Positions 26,377 through 36,817 are shown, counted from the stretch's first letter. The stretch: DNA of 64,000 nt from Deinococcus depolymerans (GCF_039522025.1 NZ_BAAADB010000031.1:62001-126000); one strand, 5' to 3'. Numbers and translations are program-made. The notes: generated by a model from the letters alone, not told the origin.

Positions 26377-26420
26377 GACGGGGCGGGGACGGGGGCCGCT
26401 GCGCCCGTCCCCGCCCCGTC
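26377..26420 (-). terminator. Long perfect inverted repeat after the lipoprotein gene
   Basis: A 17-bp perfect stem (26377-26393 with 26404-26420) with a 10-base loop, eight bases past the lipoprotein stop codon. GC-only stem; a TCTGTCTG tail follows on the minus strand. Confidence 0.65.
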
Positions 26421-26428
26421 CGGCACGC

Positions 26429-27076
26429 TCAGCTGAAGTCGGACAGGATGACCTTGGTGCGGTCGTTCAGCTTGAAGGACATGCTGCAGCCGGCCAGACC
26501 GTCCTGGTCGGCGCCGATCTCGGCGACCACGCTGGCGGTGTTGTCGCCGCCGCTGGTCAGCGCGCGGATGAAGGCGTCCGTCTCGGCTGCGCCGACCTTC
26601 AGGGTGGCGAGGTCGTCGGCGTTCACGCTGTACACCACCGAGGACACGCCGCTGGACCGGCGGGTCAGGTTGAAGGTGGCGTTCACCGTGGCGTTGAAGG
26701 TGGCCTTCCCGGCCGCGTCACTGACCTCGACCTTCAGGGTCTTGAGGGTCACCTTGGCTGACTGGGGCGCGTTGCACAGGCCCGAGGCGGTCGCCTCGGT
26801 GAACCCGGCCTGGAATTCCAGGGCGTGCGGCCGGATGTCGAACGGCACGTCTTTCGGGTACGCCACGTCTGCGAACGGCGCGCCCTGGGTGGAGTAGGAG
26901 ACCGTGCCCTTGACGGCGGCGGGCTGCAGCGGTCCGCTGGAGCTGAGGGTCTTGCCGTTCAGCCCGGCGGGGTTCTCGACCGTCTGGGGAGGCACGAACT
27001 TACCGACGATCGCGCCGCAGCTGGCGAGGGTGGTGGCGAGGGTAATCAGGGCGGCGGCAGAGACAGTCTTGTGCAT
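26429..27076 (-). CDS. Putative lipoprotein, hypothetical
   Basis: 215 residues. A lipoprotein signal peptide with lipobox TLASC (Cys20) is clear, and an SD (AAGGAG) sits seven bases upstream. The mature part is beta-rich with alternating hydrophobic residues (VKGTVSYSTQ, KATFNATVNATFNLT) and contains two further Cys residues (GLCNAP, AGCSMSF) that could form a disulfide. No family recognised. The promoter region carries a direct-repeat pair that suggests specific regulation. Confidence 0.7.
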   Translation of the reverse strand: MHKTVSAAALITLATTLASCGAIVGKFVPPQTVENPAGLNGKTLSSSGPLQPAAVKGTVSYSTQGAPFADVAYPKDVPFDIRPHALEFQAGFTEATASGLCNAPQSAKVTLKTLKVEVSDAAGKATFNATVNATFNLTRRSSGVSSVVYSVNADDLATLKVGAAETDAFIRALTSGGDNTASVVAEIGADQDGLAGCSMSFKLNDRTKVILSDFS

Positions 27077-27186
27077 GAAAAGCTCCTTGTGAGGAAGGGT
27101 GGGGCCGGCGGAGGAAGGACCCGGCAGGACCGGGCGGCAAAGCGCAGACCGTCTCCGGAGGGAGGTCGCCTGTCCGCGGTCTGTTC

Positions 27187-27221
27187 ATTCTAATGACGGA
27201 CTGTCCCCTTCCATGACGGAC
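27187..27221 (-). promoter_or_regulatory. Promoter -10 with a pair of direct repeats (putative operator) for the lipoprotein gene
   Basis: On the minus strand TAGAAT (27192-27187) is a good -10, giving a leader of roughly 100 bases before the lipoprotein ATG. Directly upstream lie two identical 9-mers GTCCGTCAT (27201-27193 and 27221-27213), 20 bp apart, i.e. on the same DNA face and covering the -35 area. No good -35 is visible, which suits an activator-dependent or repressed promoter. Confidence 0.5.
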
Positions 27222-27412
27222 ATTTCACGCTGGACCTTCACGTCCCGCCCCTGCCCACGCAGAAAGGATTCTGTCATGGGCGCTGCGGTGCGTTTCCCGT
27301 CAGGGCCGGGAGCGCAGCGATCGGTCAGGGGCACGCCCGGACCGGCCTGCCGGGCGGACGGAACAGGTGGAGGCCGTGTCCGGCGTGCAGGTCCGCCTCG
27401 CCGGAAGGCATG

Positions 27413-27440
27413 AAAAACCCCCCGCACGTGGCGGGGGGTC
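27413..27440 (-). terminator. Intrinsic terminator of tRNA-Trp
   Basis: On the minus strand an 8-bp stem (CCCCCCGC with GCGGGGGG) and CACGT loop is followed by TTTTT, five bases after the tRNA 3' end. Confidence 0.9.
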
Positions 27441-27444
27441 TGTG

Positions 27445-27520
27445 TGGCGGGCCCTGAAGGACTTGAACCTACGACCCTCGGTTTTGGAGACCGATGCTCT
27501 ACCAACTGAGCTAAGGACCC
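27445..27520 (-). tRNA. tRNA-Trp (anticodon CCA)
   Basis: 76 bases on the minus strand. Acceptor stem GGGTCCT pairs with AGGGCCC (one G-T), the D arm is GCTC...GAGC, the anticodon stem is TCGGT/ACCGA with loop CTCCAAA (anticodon CCA), and the T arm carries GTTCAAG. The discriminator is G and the 3' CCA is encoded. A strong terminator follows, so it is a single-gene unit. Confidence 0.97.
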
Positions 27521-27677
27521 TTGCTGACGTGCGCAGGGCACGGGCGCATGCAGAGTAGCAGAGCCGCACGGGGTGCGCAAGTCCGGGCGGCGCCGCGACT
27601 GGCGGACGCCGCGGACGGTGCGGAGGCGTCTGTTCCGCGCGGACGGCGGGGACGGGGTGGGTGTAGCTTGGGCTGCG

Positions 27678-28352
27678 ATGACCGTCAGACCTTCCAGATC
27701 GACTCCGGCGCGCCTCCCGGCAGGCGCGCGGGCGCGGGCGCCGCAGGTGCTGGGCGCGCTGGAGGCGCTGTACCCGGACGCCCGCACGGAACTGGAGTTC
27801 CGCACGCCCTTCGAGCTGCTGGTCGCGACGGTCCTGAGCGCGCAGGCGACGGACGTGAGCGTGAACGCCGCGACGCCCGCGCTGTTCGCGGCGTACCCGG
27901 ACGCGCACGCCATGAGCGCCGCGCAGCCGGAAGAGATCGAGCCGTTCATCCGCCGGATCGGGCTGTACCGGGGCAAGGCGCGGAACCTCGCGGCGCTGGC
28001 GCGGCTGCTGGTCGAACGGCACGGGGGCGAGGTGCCGAACGATTTCGGGGCGGTCGTGGCGCTGCCCGGCGCGGGCCGCAAGACCGCGAACGTGGTCCTC
28101 AGTAACGCCTTCGGGTACCCGGCCATCGCGGTGGACACGCACGTGGGGCGACTGGCGCGCCGGCTGGGCCTGAGCGTGCAGACCAACCCCGACCGGGTGG
28201 AGGCGGACCTGCAGAAGCTCTTCGCGCGTGAGCGGTGGGTGTTCCTGCACCACGCGCTGATCCTGCACGGGCGGCGGGTGTGCGCGGCACGCAACCCGGC
28301 GTGCGCGGCGTGCCGCATGGCGGCCTTCTGCCCGAAAGTGGGCGTGGCGTGA
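27678..28352 (+). CDS. nth: Endonuclease III (DNA glycosylase/AP lyase)
   Basis: 224 residues. TAGCTT (27664-27669) lies eight bases before the ATG and rejects the longer frame. The helix-hairpin-helix is LPGAGRKTANVV with the catalytic Lys, and the catalytic Asp is in VDTHVGRLARRLG. The [4Fe-4S] loop C-x6-C-x2-C-x5-C closes the protein. It removes oxidised pyrimidines and nicks the abasic site in base excision repair. Its stop overlaps the start of the MFS gene (GTGA). Deinococcus species are known to carry several Nth paralogues, so this may be one of a set. Confidence 0.94.
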   Translation: MTVRPSRSTPARLPAGARARAPQVLGALEALYPDARTELEFRTPFELLVATVLSAQATDVSVNAATPALFAAYPDAHAMSAAQPEEIEPFIRRIGLYRGKARNLAALARLLVERHGGEVPNDFGAVVALPGAGRKTANVVLSNAFGYPAIAVDTHVGRLARRLGLSVQTNPDRVEADLQKLFARERWVFLHHALILHGRRVCAARNPACAACRMAAFCPKVGVA

Positions 28353-29599
28353 ACGGGCCGGTTCGCGGGCAGTCGTGGCGGTTCTCGCGGCAGGTGTGGC
28401 TGTTCCTGGCGGCGGTGTTCTCGTTCGGGCTGTCGCAGGCGTTCACGGCGCTGTTCCTGAACTTCTACCTGCGGGCGCTGGGGCTGGGCGCCGAGTGGCA
28501 GGGCGTCCTGAACGCGCTGCCGGCCGTCACGCTCGCCGCCCTGAGCCTGCCGGCGGTGGCGCTGGCGCGGCGGATCAGCAACGCGCACACCCTGAAGGTC
28601 GGCGCGGCCCTGAGCCTCGCGGGGACCGTGCTGCTGGCCGTGGCGGGCGGCGCGGCCCTGGTGATCGCCGGGGCGCTGTTGCAGGGCGCGGGCGCGGCCC
28701 TGACGGTCGTGGCGTCGTCGCCGTTCATGGCGAACAACAGCGACGAGCGCAGCCGGGTGACGCTGTTCAGCGTGCAGAACGCCCTGATGACCGGCGCGGG
28801 CTTCCTGGGGAACCTGCTGGGCGGACAGGTGCCGCAACTGTACGCCAGCTGGACCGGTGCGCCCGCCGACGGGCTGGGCGCGCTGCGGACGGCGCTGCTG
28901 ATCGCGGCGGCGTTGCAGGTGGCCGGGCTGGTCCCGGTTCTGGCGCTGAAACCCAGCGGGAAGACCGCCCGTGAGGGCCGCAGCTTCAGCGTGCAGGAGA
29001 AGGGCATCATGGCGCGGCTGGTCGCGCCGAACATCCTGGTGGGCCTGGGGGCCGGGGCGACCATTCCGTTCCTGAACGTGTTCATCGAGGGCAAATTCCA
29101 GATCAGTTACGCGGGCCTGGGCACCCTGTTCGCCTGGACGAGCCTCGCGACGGCCGCCACGGCGCTGCTGCAGCCGCTGCTGGTGCGCCGCATGGGGCCG
29201 CTGCAGGCGGTGCTGGTCGTGCAGGCCAGTTCGTTGCCGTTCCTGGCGGCGCTGGGCTTCGCGCCCAGCCTGTGGCTGGTCACGGCGGCGCTGTTCACGC
29301 GCGGCGCCCTGATGAACGCGGCCGGGCCGGTGTACAGCGCGTACGCCATGAGCGCCCTGCCGGAACGCGACCGTCCCATGTACTCGGCCGTGAACGTGAT
29401 CGCCTGGGACCTCGGGTGGGCGGTCAGCAGCGTCCTGTCGGGCGTGGTGCGCGGCGCGCTGCCGTTCACGCTGGCCTTCAACCTGCTGTTCGCATGGACG
29501 CTGCTGATGTACGCCGGGAGCGTGCTGGCCATCTACCTGGGCCTGTACCGCCCGGCCCGCATGAACGCTGCCCTAACCTCCCGCCCGCCCGCCGCGTGA
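28349..29599 (+). CDS. Major facilitator superfamily transporter
   Basis: 416 residues from a GTG overlapping the nth stop. Twelve hydrophobic helices are visible in two halves separated by a charged loop (LKPSGKTAREGRSFSVQEKG, about residue 205). The first half begins FLAAVFSFGLSQAFTALFLNFYL. No substrate-specific motif was recognised; a drug or metabolite exporter is plausible. Coupling to a DNA repair gene is probably positional only. Confidence 0.82.
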   Translation: MNGPVRGQSWRFSRQVWLFLAAVFSFGLSQAFTALFLNFYLRALGLGAEWQGVLNALPAVTLAALSLPAVALARRISNAHTLKVGAALSLAGTVLLAVAGGAALVIAGALLQGAGAALTVVASSPFMANNSDERSRVTLFSVQNALMTGAGFLGNLLGGQVPQLYASWTGAPADGLGALRTALLIAAALQVAGLVPVLALKPSGKTAREGRSFSVQEKGIMARLVAPNILVGLGAGATIPFLNVFIEGKFQISYAGLGTLFAWTSLATAATALLQPLLVRRMGPLQAVLVVQASSLPFLAALGFAPSLWLVTAALFTRGALMNAAGPVYSAYAMSALPERDRPMYSAVNVIAWDLGWAVSSVLSGVVRGALPFTLAFNLLFAWTLLMYAGSVLAIYLGLYRPARMNAALTSRPPAA

Positions 29600-29634
29600 A
29601 CCTCCCTCACGGTTCGGGGGGTAGACTGCCAGTG

Positions 29635-30357
29635 ATGAGTGACTCCTCCCCCCTTCGCCGCCTGCACCACGTTCAGGAACTTGATCTGAACCTTGATCGC
29701 CTGCGCGATGAGGAAAGCAACATTCCTGACGAGCTGCGCGCCGCCCGCGCCGAGCAGGAACGCCTGAACAACGAACTCGAGGACACCGAGATCACCCTCG
29801 AGGGCGTCGACAAACGCGTGCGCCAGCAGGAACTCGACCTGGCCGGCACCCGCGAGCAGATCGCCCGCGCCGAGGAGGAACAGGAGAAGAACGCCTTCGA
29901 CGCCCGCGCGCAGTCCCAGTACGGCAGCCGCATCCAGATGCTCAGCGAACGCGCCGACGAGATGGAAGAGGACCTCGTGCCGCTGCGCGAACGGCAGCGC
30001 GAACTGAACGAACGCGCCGCCGACCTGCGCGCCCAGCACCGCGCGCTGCGCCCCACCCTGAACACCCTGGAAGAACAGGACGACGCCCGCGTGCAGGACC
30101 TGCGCGCCCAGGGCGAGGCCGACCGCCAGGAACGCGCCCGCCTCGCCGGGGAACTCGACACCCGCACCGTGCGTGAGTACGACATGATCCGCCGCGCCAA
30201 GAAGGGCCTGGGCGTCGTGGAGATCAAGGCCGGACGCTGCAGCGGCTGCAACGTCATGCTGCCGGTGAACGTGCAGCAGAAAGCCGCGCTGGGCAAACTG
30301 CCCCCCGTGAAGTGCCCGAGCTGCGGCCGCTTCCTGATCCGTCTCGACCTCGCGTAA
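29635..30357 (+). CDS. C4 zinc-ribbon coiled-coil protein (DUF164 family)
   Basis: 240 residues. TAGACT (29622-29627) lies seven bases before the ATG. Residues about 10-180 form an almost continuous, highly charged coiled coil (many Glu, Arg and Gln heptads). The C-terminus is a zinc ribbon with CSGC and CPSC. This is the DUF164/CdsZ layout found across bacteria; proteins of this kind have been proposed as nucleic-acid-binding or secretion-associated scaffolds, but the bacterial role remains unsettled. A terminator hairpin follows. Confidence 0.85.
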   Translation: MSDSSPLRRLHHVQELDLNLDRLRDEESNIPDELRAARAEQERLNNELEDTEITLEGVDKRVRQQELDLAGTREQIARAEEEQEKNAFDARAQSQYGSRIQMLSERADEMEEDLVPLRERQRELNERAADLRAQHRALRPTLNTLEEQDDARVQDLRAQGEADRQERARLAGELDTRTVREYDMIRRAKKGLGVVEIKAGRCSGCNVMLPVNVQQKAALGKLPPVKCPSCGRFLIRLDLA

Positions 30358-30372
30358 GCAGGCCAGACAGCG

Positions 30373-30402
30373 CCCCCACCCCGCCGCGTGGCAGGGTGGG
30401 GG
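30373..30402 (+). terminator. Terminator after the zinc-ribbon gene
   Basis: CCCCCACCC (30373-30381) pairs with GGGTGGGGG (30394-30402), followed by TCTGCTTTG. It may also serve the convergent asparaginase gene. Confidence 0.6.
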
Positions 30403-30454
30403 TCTGCTTTGAATCCTTGCTGTGGCCCGGCACGCACGGCCCGGCGTACCACCT

Positions 30455-31420
30455 TCAGAATTCGTCGCGTTCGAACACCGCGCGGATCTGCTCTCGCGTC
30501 AGGCCCTGACCCAGCAGGATCAGCAGCAGCAGCCGGGCCTTGTGGGCGTTCAGGAAACTCGCGGGGATCGCGCCTGCTCCCACCAGGGTCGCGCCGCCGC
30601 CCGCGTACCCGTACACGGGCAGGACCGGCCCGGCGTGCGTGCGGGTGGCGATGATCACGGGTTTGTCGGTCGCGCGGATCAGGGGCAGCAGTTCGGCCGG
30701 GAGGTTCCCGGTCCCCAGGGCCGCGATGACCAGCCCGTCGGCCCGTGCGGCGGCCTCGGCGTAGCCCTCGCCGGTCCAGCCGGCGTAGGCGTACAGGATT
30801 TCCACGCGGGCGTTCAGGTGCGCGGGGCGGTACGTGGCGCGGGGTTCGGGCCGCGCGAAGTAGTGCAGGCGGGGCGTGCGGCCCTCACGGTCGATGCGGC
30901 CGATGGGGCCGGGGTAGCCGCCGAAGGCGTCCACGGCGGTCGTGTGGATCTTGGTGACGGTCCGCGCGTCGAAGATGTCCCCGCCGATCACCACGAGCGG
31001 CCCGCGCTCGCGGCTGCTGGGGTGCAGGGCGACGTGCGCGGCGTCCAGCAGGTTGGCCGGGCCGTCCCAGCTGATCTCCTCGGCGTGGCGCATGCTGCCG
31101 GTCAGGACGACCGGGACGGGCACGTTCAGGGTGAGGTGCAGCGCGAACGCCGTTTCCTCCAGGGTGTCGGTGCCGTGCGTGACCACGATGCCGTCGTGGT
31201 CCGGGGCGAGCGTCTCGATCAGCGCGGCCAGTTGCCCCATGTGCGCCGGGGTCATGTGCGGGCTGGGCAGACTGAACGGCTGCACGTCGTGCACCTGCAC
31301 GCCGTCCAGGCCGGGCACGCTGGGTGCCTGCTGCGGCGTCAGGCCGCGCCCGTCGGGGCTGGGGCGGCTGGCGATGGTGCCGCCCGTGTGAATGACCGCG
31401 AGTCTGGGAGGGGTGGGCAT
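30455..31420 (-). CDS. L-asparaginase
   Basis: 321 residues. TAGCAT seven bases before the ATG marks a leaderless start. Both catalytic Thr motifs are present: VIHTGGTIAS near the N-terminus and VVTHGTDTLEE at about residue 80, with the Lys in VLTGSMR. The C-terminal domain includes GTGNLP. No signal peptide is present, so it is the cytoplasmic type I kind. It hydrolyses asparagine to aspartate and ammonia. Confidence 0.92.
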   Translation of the reverse strand: MPTPPRLAVIHTGGTIASRPSPDGRGLTPQQAPSVPGLDGVQVHDVQPFSLPSPHMTPAHMGQLAALIETLAPDHDGIVVTHGTDTLEETAFALHLTLNVPVPVVLTGSMRHAEEISWDGPANLLDAAHVALHPSSRERGPLVVIGGDIFDARTVTKIHTTAVDAFGGYPGPIGRIDREGRTPRLHYFARPEPRATYRPAHLNARVEILYAYAGWTGEGYAEAAARADGLVIAALGTGNLPAELLPLIRATDKPVIIATRTHAGPVLPVYGYAGGGATLVGAGAIPASFLNAHKARLLLLILLGQGLTREQIRAVFERDEF

Positions 31421-31502
31421 GCCCGTGATGCTAGAGCAAGCGCGCCCCGCCGCTCCCCGGTCTGTCCGGACGGGCGGCGCGGCGCGGCCTGCGGGAGCCG
31501 GG

Positions 31503-31679
31503 TTAGCGGCGCCGACCGGCCCACACGAACGCCAGCCCGAACACGGCCAGCGTGAGGGGCAACTCGGCCAGCAGGGCGTCCGGGGCCGAGGTGCCCGCCT
31601 GGGTGCGCTGCCACAGGCCGATGCCCAGCCACAGCAGCGCGGCGGCCAGGGCGATGACCAGTGGGGGCAGGCGGTTCAC
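31503..31679 (-). CDS. Small membrane protein downstream of hemC, hypothetical
   Basis: 58 residues from a GTG one base past the hemC stop. Two hydrophobic helices (PLVIALAAALLWLGIGLW and LTLAVFGLAFVWAG) with an RRR end. The tight spacing to hemC suggests co-translation. Not recognised; it could be a small membrane anchor or simply an uncharacterised ORF. Confidence 0.55.
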   Translation of the reverse strand: MNRLPPLVIALAAALLWLGIGLWQRTQAGTSAPDALLAELPLTLAVFGLAFVWAGRRR

Positions 31680-31680
31680 C

Positions 31681-32610
<930 letters not shown>

Positions 32611-32619
32611 AACCCGCGC

Positions 32620-32625
32620 ATTATA
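32620..32625 (-). promoter_or_regulatory. Consensus -10 of hemC
   Basis: A perfect TATAAT on the minus strand nine bases before the hemC ATG, the best -10 in the window. No matching -35 is visible in the GC-rich upstream sequence. Confidence 0.6.
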
Positions 32626-32790
32626 CGGGCTGCGAGGACCCGGCGCGTCCCGGACCCGACCGGGCGACCCGGACCGCGTCACCCCCGGACCGTTCCGCGC
32701 CCGCGGGCACGCGCCCCAGGCGGGTGTGCCCGGTGACCATGCGCCACTCGGCGGATGCGGCGGCGGGTCCGTTCGGCCTAGCCTGTGGGA

Positions 32791-34620
32791 ATGACGGCGC
32801 CTGTTCCCTCTTCTTCCCTGCCACCGGACGCCCCCCCATCCGGAAGTCCCGCACAGCGGCCCTCGACGGCGCTGGGCGTGCTCGCCACGTACCTGGGCCC
32901 CCTGAAATGGCAGGTGCTGGCGCTGGCGGCGCTGCTGCTGACCGGCACCGCCCTGAACCTGACCCTGCCGCAACTGCTGGCGCGTTTCGTGGACAACGCC
33001 CGGCTGGGCGCCGGGGCCGACCCGGCCCTGCTGGCGCGGCTGGCCGGCGTGTACATCGCGCTGGCGGTCGGCGTGCAGTTCATGACGGCCGGCGCGACGT
33101 ACGTGGGCGCGCGGGTCGGCTGGACCGCCACGAACCGCCTGCGCGCCGACCTGATGGACCACCTGCTGTCGCTGGACATGCGTGAACACAAGGAACGCAC
33201 GCCGGGCGAGATGATCGAACGCATCGACGGGGACGTGACGGCCCTCAGTAACTTCTTCTCGCAGTTCGCGGTGCGGGTGTTCGGGGCGGCGCTGCTGCTG
33301 ACCGGCGCGCTGATCATGTTCTTCCGGCAGGACTGGCGCGTGGGCCTGGGCGTCACGACCTTCACGCTGCTCACCCTGTACGTCATGAACCGCGTGCGGA
33401 AACTGGGCGTGGAACCCACCCGCCTGGAACGCGAGAGCAGCGCCCGCCTGTTCGGCTTCGTGGAGGAACGCCTGACCGGCCTGGAGGACATCCGCAGCCT
33501 GGGTGCCGGCGGCCACCACCTGAACCGCTTCCTGCGCGTGCAGCGCGAGTTCTTCACGCGGTCCATCAATTCCTGGCGGCGGCGCAGCGTGGTGTGGCAG
33601 CTCAGCATGCTGCTGTTCGCCATCGGGTACGTCGGGGTGCTGAGTACCGCCATCGGCCTGTACGCCGCCGGGAGCATCACGCTCGGCACGGCGTTCCTGC
33701 TGTACCAGTACATGACGCTGGTGGAGGAACCCATCGATCAGCTCACGCAGCAGCTTCAGGACCTCCAGAAGGCCGGGGCGAGCATCGGGCGCGTGTCGGA
33801 ACTGCTCGCGCTGCGGACCGCCGTCACGGGCGGCAGCGTGCCCCTGAGCGACGGCCCGCTGGCGCTGGACTTCCGGGACGTGTCGTTCACGTACGCGCCC
33901 GAGGACCCCGAGGCGCGCGGCGTGCTGAGCGGCGTGACCTTCCACCTGCCCGCCGGGCAGACCGTCGGCCTGCTGGGCCGCACCGGCAGCGGCAAGACCA
34001 CCCTGACCCGCCTGATCTCCCGCCTGTACGACGCGACCGCCGGCGAGATCACGCTGGGCGGCGTGAACATCACCCACGTGCCCCTCAAGGACCTGCGCCG
34101 CCGCGTGGCGGTCGTCACTCAGGACGTGCAGCTGTTCCAGGCGAGCGTGCGCGACAACCTCAGTTTCTTCGACCCGACCGTCACGGACGAGCAGGTCGAG
34201 GCGGCCCTGCACGAGGTCGGCCTGGGCCTGTGGCTCTCGCGGCTGGAACAGGGCGTGCGCACCCCGCTGCCCACCGGCAGCCTCTCGGCCGGCGAGGCGC
34301 AACTGCTGGCCTTCGCACGCGTCCTGCTGCGCGACCCCAGCGTCATCATCCTCGACGAGCCCAGCAGCCGCCTCGACCCCGCCACCGAGGCCCTGCTGAC
34401 CGCCGCCATGACCCGCCTGCTGAGCGGCCGCACCGCCATCATCATCGCGCACCGCCTCGACACCGTCGCCCGCGCCGACCGCATCCTGGTCCTCGGCGGC
34501 GGCGAGGTCCTCGAAGACGGCCCCCGCGCCGACCTGGCCCGCGACCCGCGCAGCCACTACGCCGCCCTGCTGCGCGCCGGAACGCTGAGCGAGAACGCGC
34601 CGGAAGGCGTGCTGGCATGA
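32791..34620 (+). CDS. Heterodimeric ABC exporter, subunit with the catalytic Walker B and degenerate signature
   Basis: 609 residues. TAGCCT (32779-32784) lies six bases before the ATG. Six membrane helices (about residues 40-325) precede the nucleotide-binding domain: Walker [11 protein letters not shown]-loop VVTQDVQLF, Walker [10 protein letters not shown] with its catalytic Glu, and H-loop IIAHRLD. The ABC signature is LSAGE instead of LSGGQ. The partner gene 61 bases downstream has the opposite defect, so the two should form an asymmetric exporter with one working ATP site (as in TM287/288 or BmrCD). Substrate unknown; multidrug or lipid export is typical. Confidence 0.9.
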   Translation: MTAPVPSSSLPPDAPPSGSPAQRPSTALGVLATYLGPLKWQVLALAALLLTGTALNLTLPQLLARFVDNARLGAGADPALLARLAGVYIALAVGVQFMTAGATYVGARVGWTATNRLRADLMDHLLSLDMREHKERTPGEMIERIDGDVTALSNFFSQFAVRVFGAALLLTGALIMFFRQDWRVGLGVTTFTLLTLYVMNRVRKLGVEPTRLERESSARLFGFVEERLTGLEDIRSLGAGGHHLNRFLRVQREFFTRSINSWRRRSVVWQLSMLLFAIGYVGVLSTAIGLYAAGSITLGTAFLLYQYMTLVEEPIDQLTQQLQDLQKAGASIGRVSELLALRTAVTGGSVPLSDGPLALDFRDVSFTYAPEDPEARGVLSGVTFHLPAGQTVGLLGRTGSGKTTLTRLISRLYDATAGEITLGGVNITHVPLKDLRRRVAVVTQDVQLFQASVRDNLSFFDPTVTDEQVEAALHEVGLGLWLSRLEQGVRTPLPTGSLSAGEAQLLAFARVLLRDPSVIILDEPSSRLDPATEALLTAAMTRLLSGRTAIIIAHRLDTVARADRILVLGGGEVLEDGPRADLARDPRSHYAALLRAGTLSENAPEGVLA

Positions 34621-34681
34621 CGGTCTGCACGGCCCTCCCACTGCCCGCCCCCCACGCGCCACGCACCCCCTGGAGTCCCGC

Positions 34682-36496
34682 ATGACCACCTCACCCCTGC
34701 CGCCCGCGCCCGCGAAGGAACGCACCTTCGCGCTCTCACGGGAACTGTTCCGCTACAAACCCGCCCTGTTCGCGTTCAACCTGCTCATGTGGGGCATGGT
34801 GCACGCCAGCCCCGCCCTGCTGACCCTGGCCGTCAGCGGCGTGTTCCGCCACCTGGAGGAAGCGGACGCCCTGCGGACCGGCGGGCAACCCCTGAACCCC
34901 GCCATCGCCGCCGCGTGGGTGGCGCTCGGGTGGTTCGCGTTCGTGCGCCTCAGCCGCTTCGGGATCTTCTACGGCGCGTTCCGCGCGTGGATTCAGCTGT
35001 GGTACACGCTGGACGCCCTGGTGCGCCGCAACCTGCTGGGCTACCTGCTCACCGCGCGCCGCAGCCGCCGCCTGCCCGACACGCCCGCCGAGGCCGTCAG
35101 CCGCTTCCGCGACGACGTGGACGACGTCGCCGGGTACACGGAAGTCTGGGTGGACGGCGCGGGCTTCGTCGCGTACTCCCTGATCGCCATCACCCTGATG
35201 GCCCGCGTGGACCCCCTGATCACGCTGCTGGTGTGCACGCCACTGCTGCTGATGATCGCGTTCGTGCAGCGCCTCTCGCCCACCATCCGCACGTACCGCC
35301 GCCGCATGCGCGAGGCGACCGCCCGCGTCACGGACTTCATCGGCGAGACCTTCGGAGCGGTCAGCGCCGTGAAACTCGCCGCGCAGGAAGACCGCATGGT
35401 CGGCCACCTGCGTTCCCTGGGCGAAACGCGCCGCCACGCCGCCCTGCGCGACGTCCTGCTGACCGAACTGATCCGCGGCGTGAACACCAACATGGTCAAC
35501 CTCGCCGTCGGCCTCGTGCTGCTGCTCGGCGCGAACAAGGTCCGGGGCGGCGCGCTCGACGTGGCCGACTTCGTGCTGTTCATCGGCCTGCTCCCCCGCC
35601 TGACCGGCTCCATGGGCTTCTTCGGCGACGCCATCGCCCGCCACCGCCGCACCGGCGTCAGCTACGACCGCATGACCCGCCTGCTGCAGGACGCCCCGGA
35701 CACCACCATCGTCGCCCACCACGACGTGCACCTGAACGCCGACCCGCCCGCCCCCGACCCCGCCCCACCCCACATCCCCCTGCAGGAACTGCGCGTGGAA
35801 GGCCTGAACGCCACGCACCCCAGCGGCCTCGGCGTGCGCGACATCAGCTTCAGCGTCCGGCGCGGCGAGTTCATCGTCATCACCGGCCGCATCGGCAGCG
35901 GCAAAAGCACCCTGCTGCGCGCCCTGCTCGGCCTGATCCCCACCCAGAGCGGCCACACGTACTGGAACGGCCAGCCCATCGACGACCCCGCCACCTTCCT
36001 CGTCCCCCCCCGCAGCGCGTACACCGCCCAGATCCCCAACCTGTTCAGCGACACCCTGCAGGAAAACATCACCAGCGGCAGCCCCGACACCAACCTCAGC
36101 CGCGCCGTGAAACTCGCCGTCCTCGAACCCGACCTCGACACCCTCGGCAACGGCCTCACCACCCCCGTCGGCGCACGCGGTGTGAAACTCAGCGGCGGGC
36201 AGATCCAGCGCGCCGCCGTCGCCCGCATGCTCGCCCGCGACGCCGACCTCCTCGTCTTCGACGACGTCAGCAGCGCCCTCGACGCCCGCACCGAAGCGCA
36301 ACTCTGGCAGGGCCTCGCCAGCACCGACGCCACCTGCCTCGTCGTCAGCCACCGCCGCGCCGCCCTCCTGCGCGCCGACCGCATCCTCCTCCTCCAGAAC
36401 GGCACCCTCACCGACCACGGCACCCTCCCCGAACTCCTCGAACGCAACGAAGAAATGCGCGCCCTCTGGCACGACGACGAGGCAGACGGAGAGTAG
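34682..36496 (+). CDS. Heterodimeric ABC exporter, subunit with canonical signature and non-catalytic Walker B
   Basis: 604 residues. Six membrane helices (about residues 30-325), then Walker [10 protein letters not shown], signature [16 protein letters not shown] and H-loop VVSHRRA. Walker B is LLVFDDVSS: the catalytic Glu is Asp. Its intact LSGGQ would complete the working site of the partner encoded upstream, while its own Walker A/B pairs with the partner's degenerate LSAGE. A Pro/His-rich linker lies between the membrane and ATPase domains. Transcribed with the upstream gene. Confidence 0.9.
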   Translation: MTTSPLPPAPAKERTFALSRELFRYKPALFAFNLLMWGMVHASPALLTLAVSGVFRHLEEADALRTGGQPLNPAIAAAWVALGWFAFVRLSRFGIFYGAFRAWIQLWYTLDALVRRNLLGYLLTARRSRRLPDTPAEAVSRFRDDVDDVAGYTEVWVDGAGFVAYSLIAITLMARVDPLITLLVCTPLLLMIAFVQRLSPTIRTYRRRMREATARVTDFIGETFGAVSAVKLAAQEDRMVGHLRSLGETRRHAALRDVLLTELIRGVNTNMVNLAVGLVLLLGANKVRGGALDVADFVLFIGLLPRLTGSMGFFGDAIARHRRTGVSYDRMTRLLQDAPDTTIVAHHDVHLNADPPAPDPAPPHIPLQELRVEGLNATHPSGLGVRDISFSVRRGEFIVITGRIGSGKSTLLRALLGLIPTQSGHTYWNGQPIDDPATFLVPPRSAYTAQIPNLFSDTLQENITSGSPDTNLSRAVKLAVLEPDLDTLGNGLTTPVGARGVKLSGGQIQRAAVARMLARDADLLVFDDVSSALDARTEAQLWQGLASTDATCLVVSHRRAALLRADRILLLQNGTLTDHGTLPELLERNEEMRALWHDDEADGE

Positions 36497-36660
36497 GAAG
36501 GGCGCCCCCTCAGTCAGCTTCGCTGACAGCTCCCCTCAAGGGGAGCCTTGAAGGCGAACGTCGTCGCCACGAGGCCCGTAACGAGAGCCCCCCCTGCCCC
36601 CCTGGGGTACTCGTATGAGCCGCTTGCGGAGGGGGCTGGGGGGTGGGGCAACACGCAGGC
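36497..36660 (+). repeat. Hairpin-rich intergenic element of a different kind
   Basis: Contains TCAGC-TTC-GCTGA, then GCTCCCCT-CA-AGGGGAGC, then a long G/C-tract inverted pair (around 36580-36602 with 36630-36653). It resembles mobile palindromic elements that start CCCCTCAGTCAGC; only one copy is in the window. No open frame. Confidence 0.5.
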
Positions 36661-36678
36661 GGCAACCCCAAGGAACCT

Positions 36679-36817
36679 TCATACGGACTCCGATTGAATG
36701 GCTTTATAAGCCATTCAATCCGAGCGGATGCGAGTAGGAGAGAAACGGGTTCCGGACGTGGAGTTGACGACCCGGTGCCGTTCCGGGTTGTCAACGAAAC
36801 AAACGGAATCCGTATCA
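36679..36817 (+). repeat. MITE-like repeat copy, TCA/TCA flanks, best-paired stem 1
   Basis: A 133-bp core between TCA 36679-36681 and TCA 36815-36817; the right TCA is the pyrE stop codon. Stem 1 is a perfect 11-bp hairpin (TTGAATGGCTT/AAGCCATTCAA). Stem 2 is CGACCCGG/CCGGGTTG, a third pairing variant. Confidence 0.92.

Noticed and set aside
32611..34725. Long N-terminal extension of hemC on the minus strand
   Set aside because: It is antisense to the ABC exporter genes and has no domain; hemC has a TATAAT box directly before 32610.
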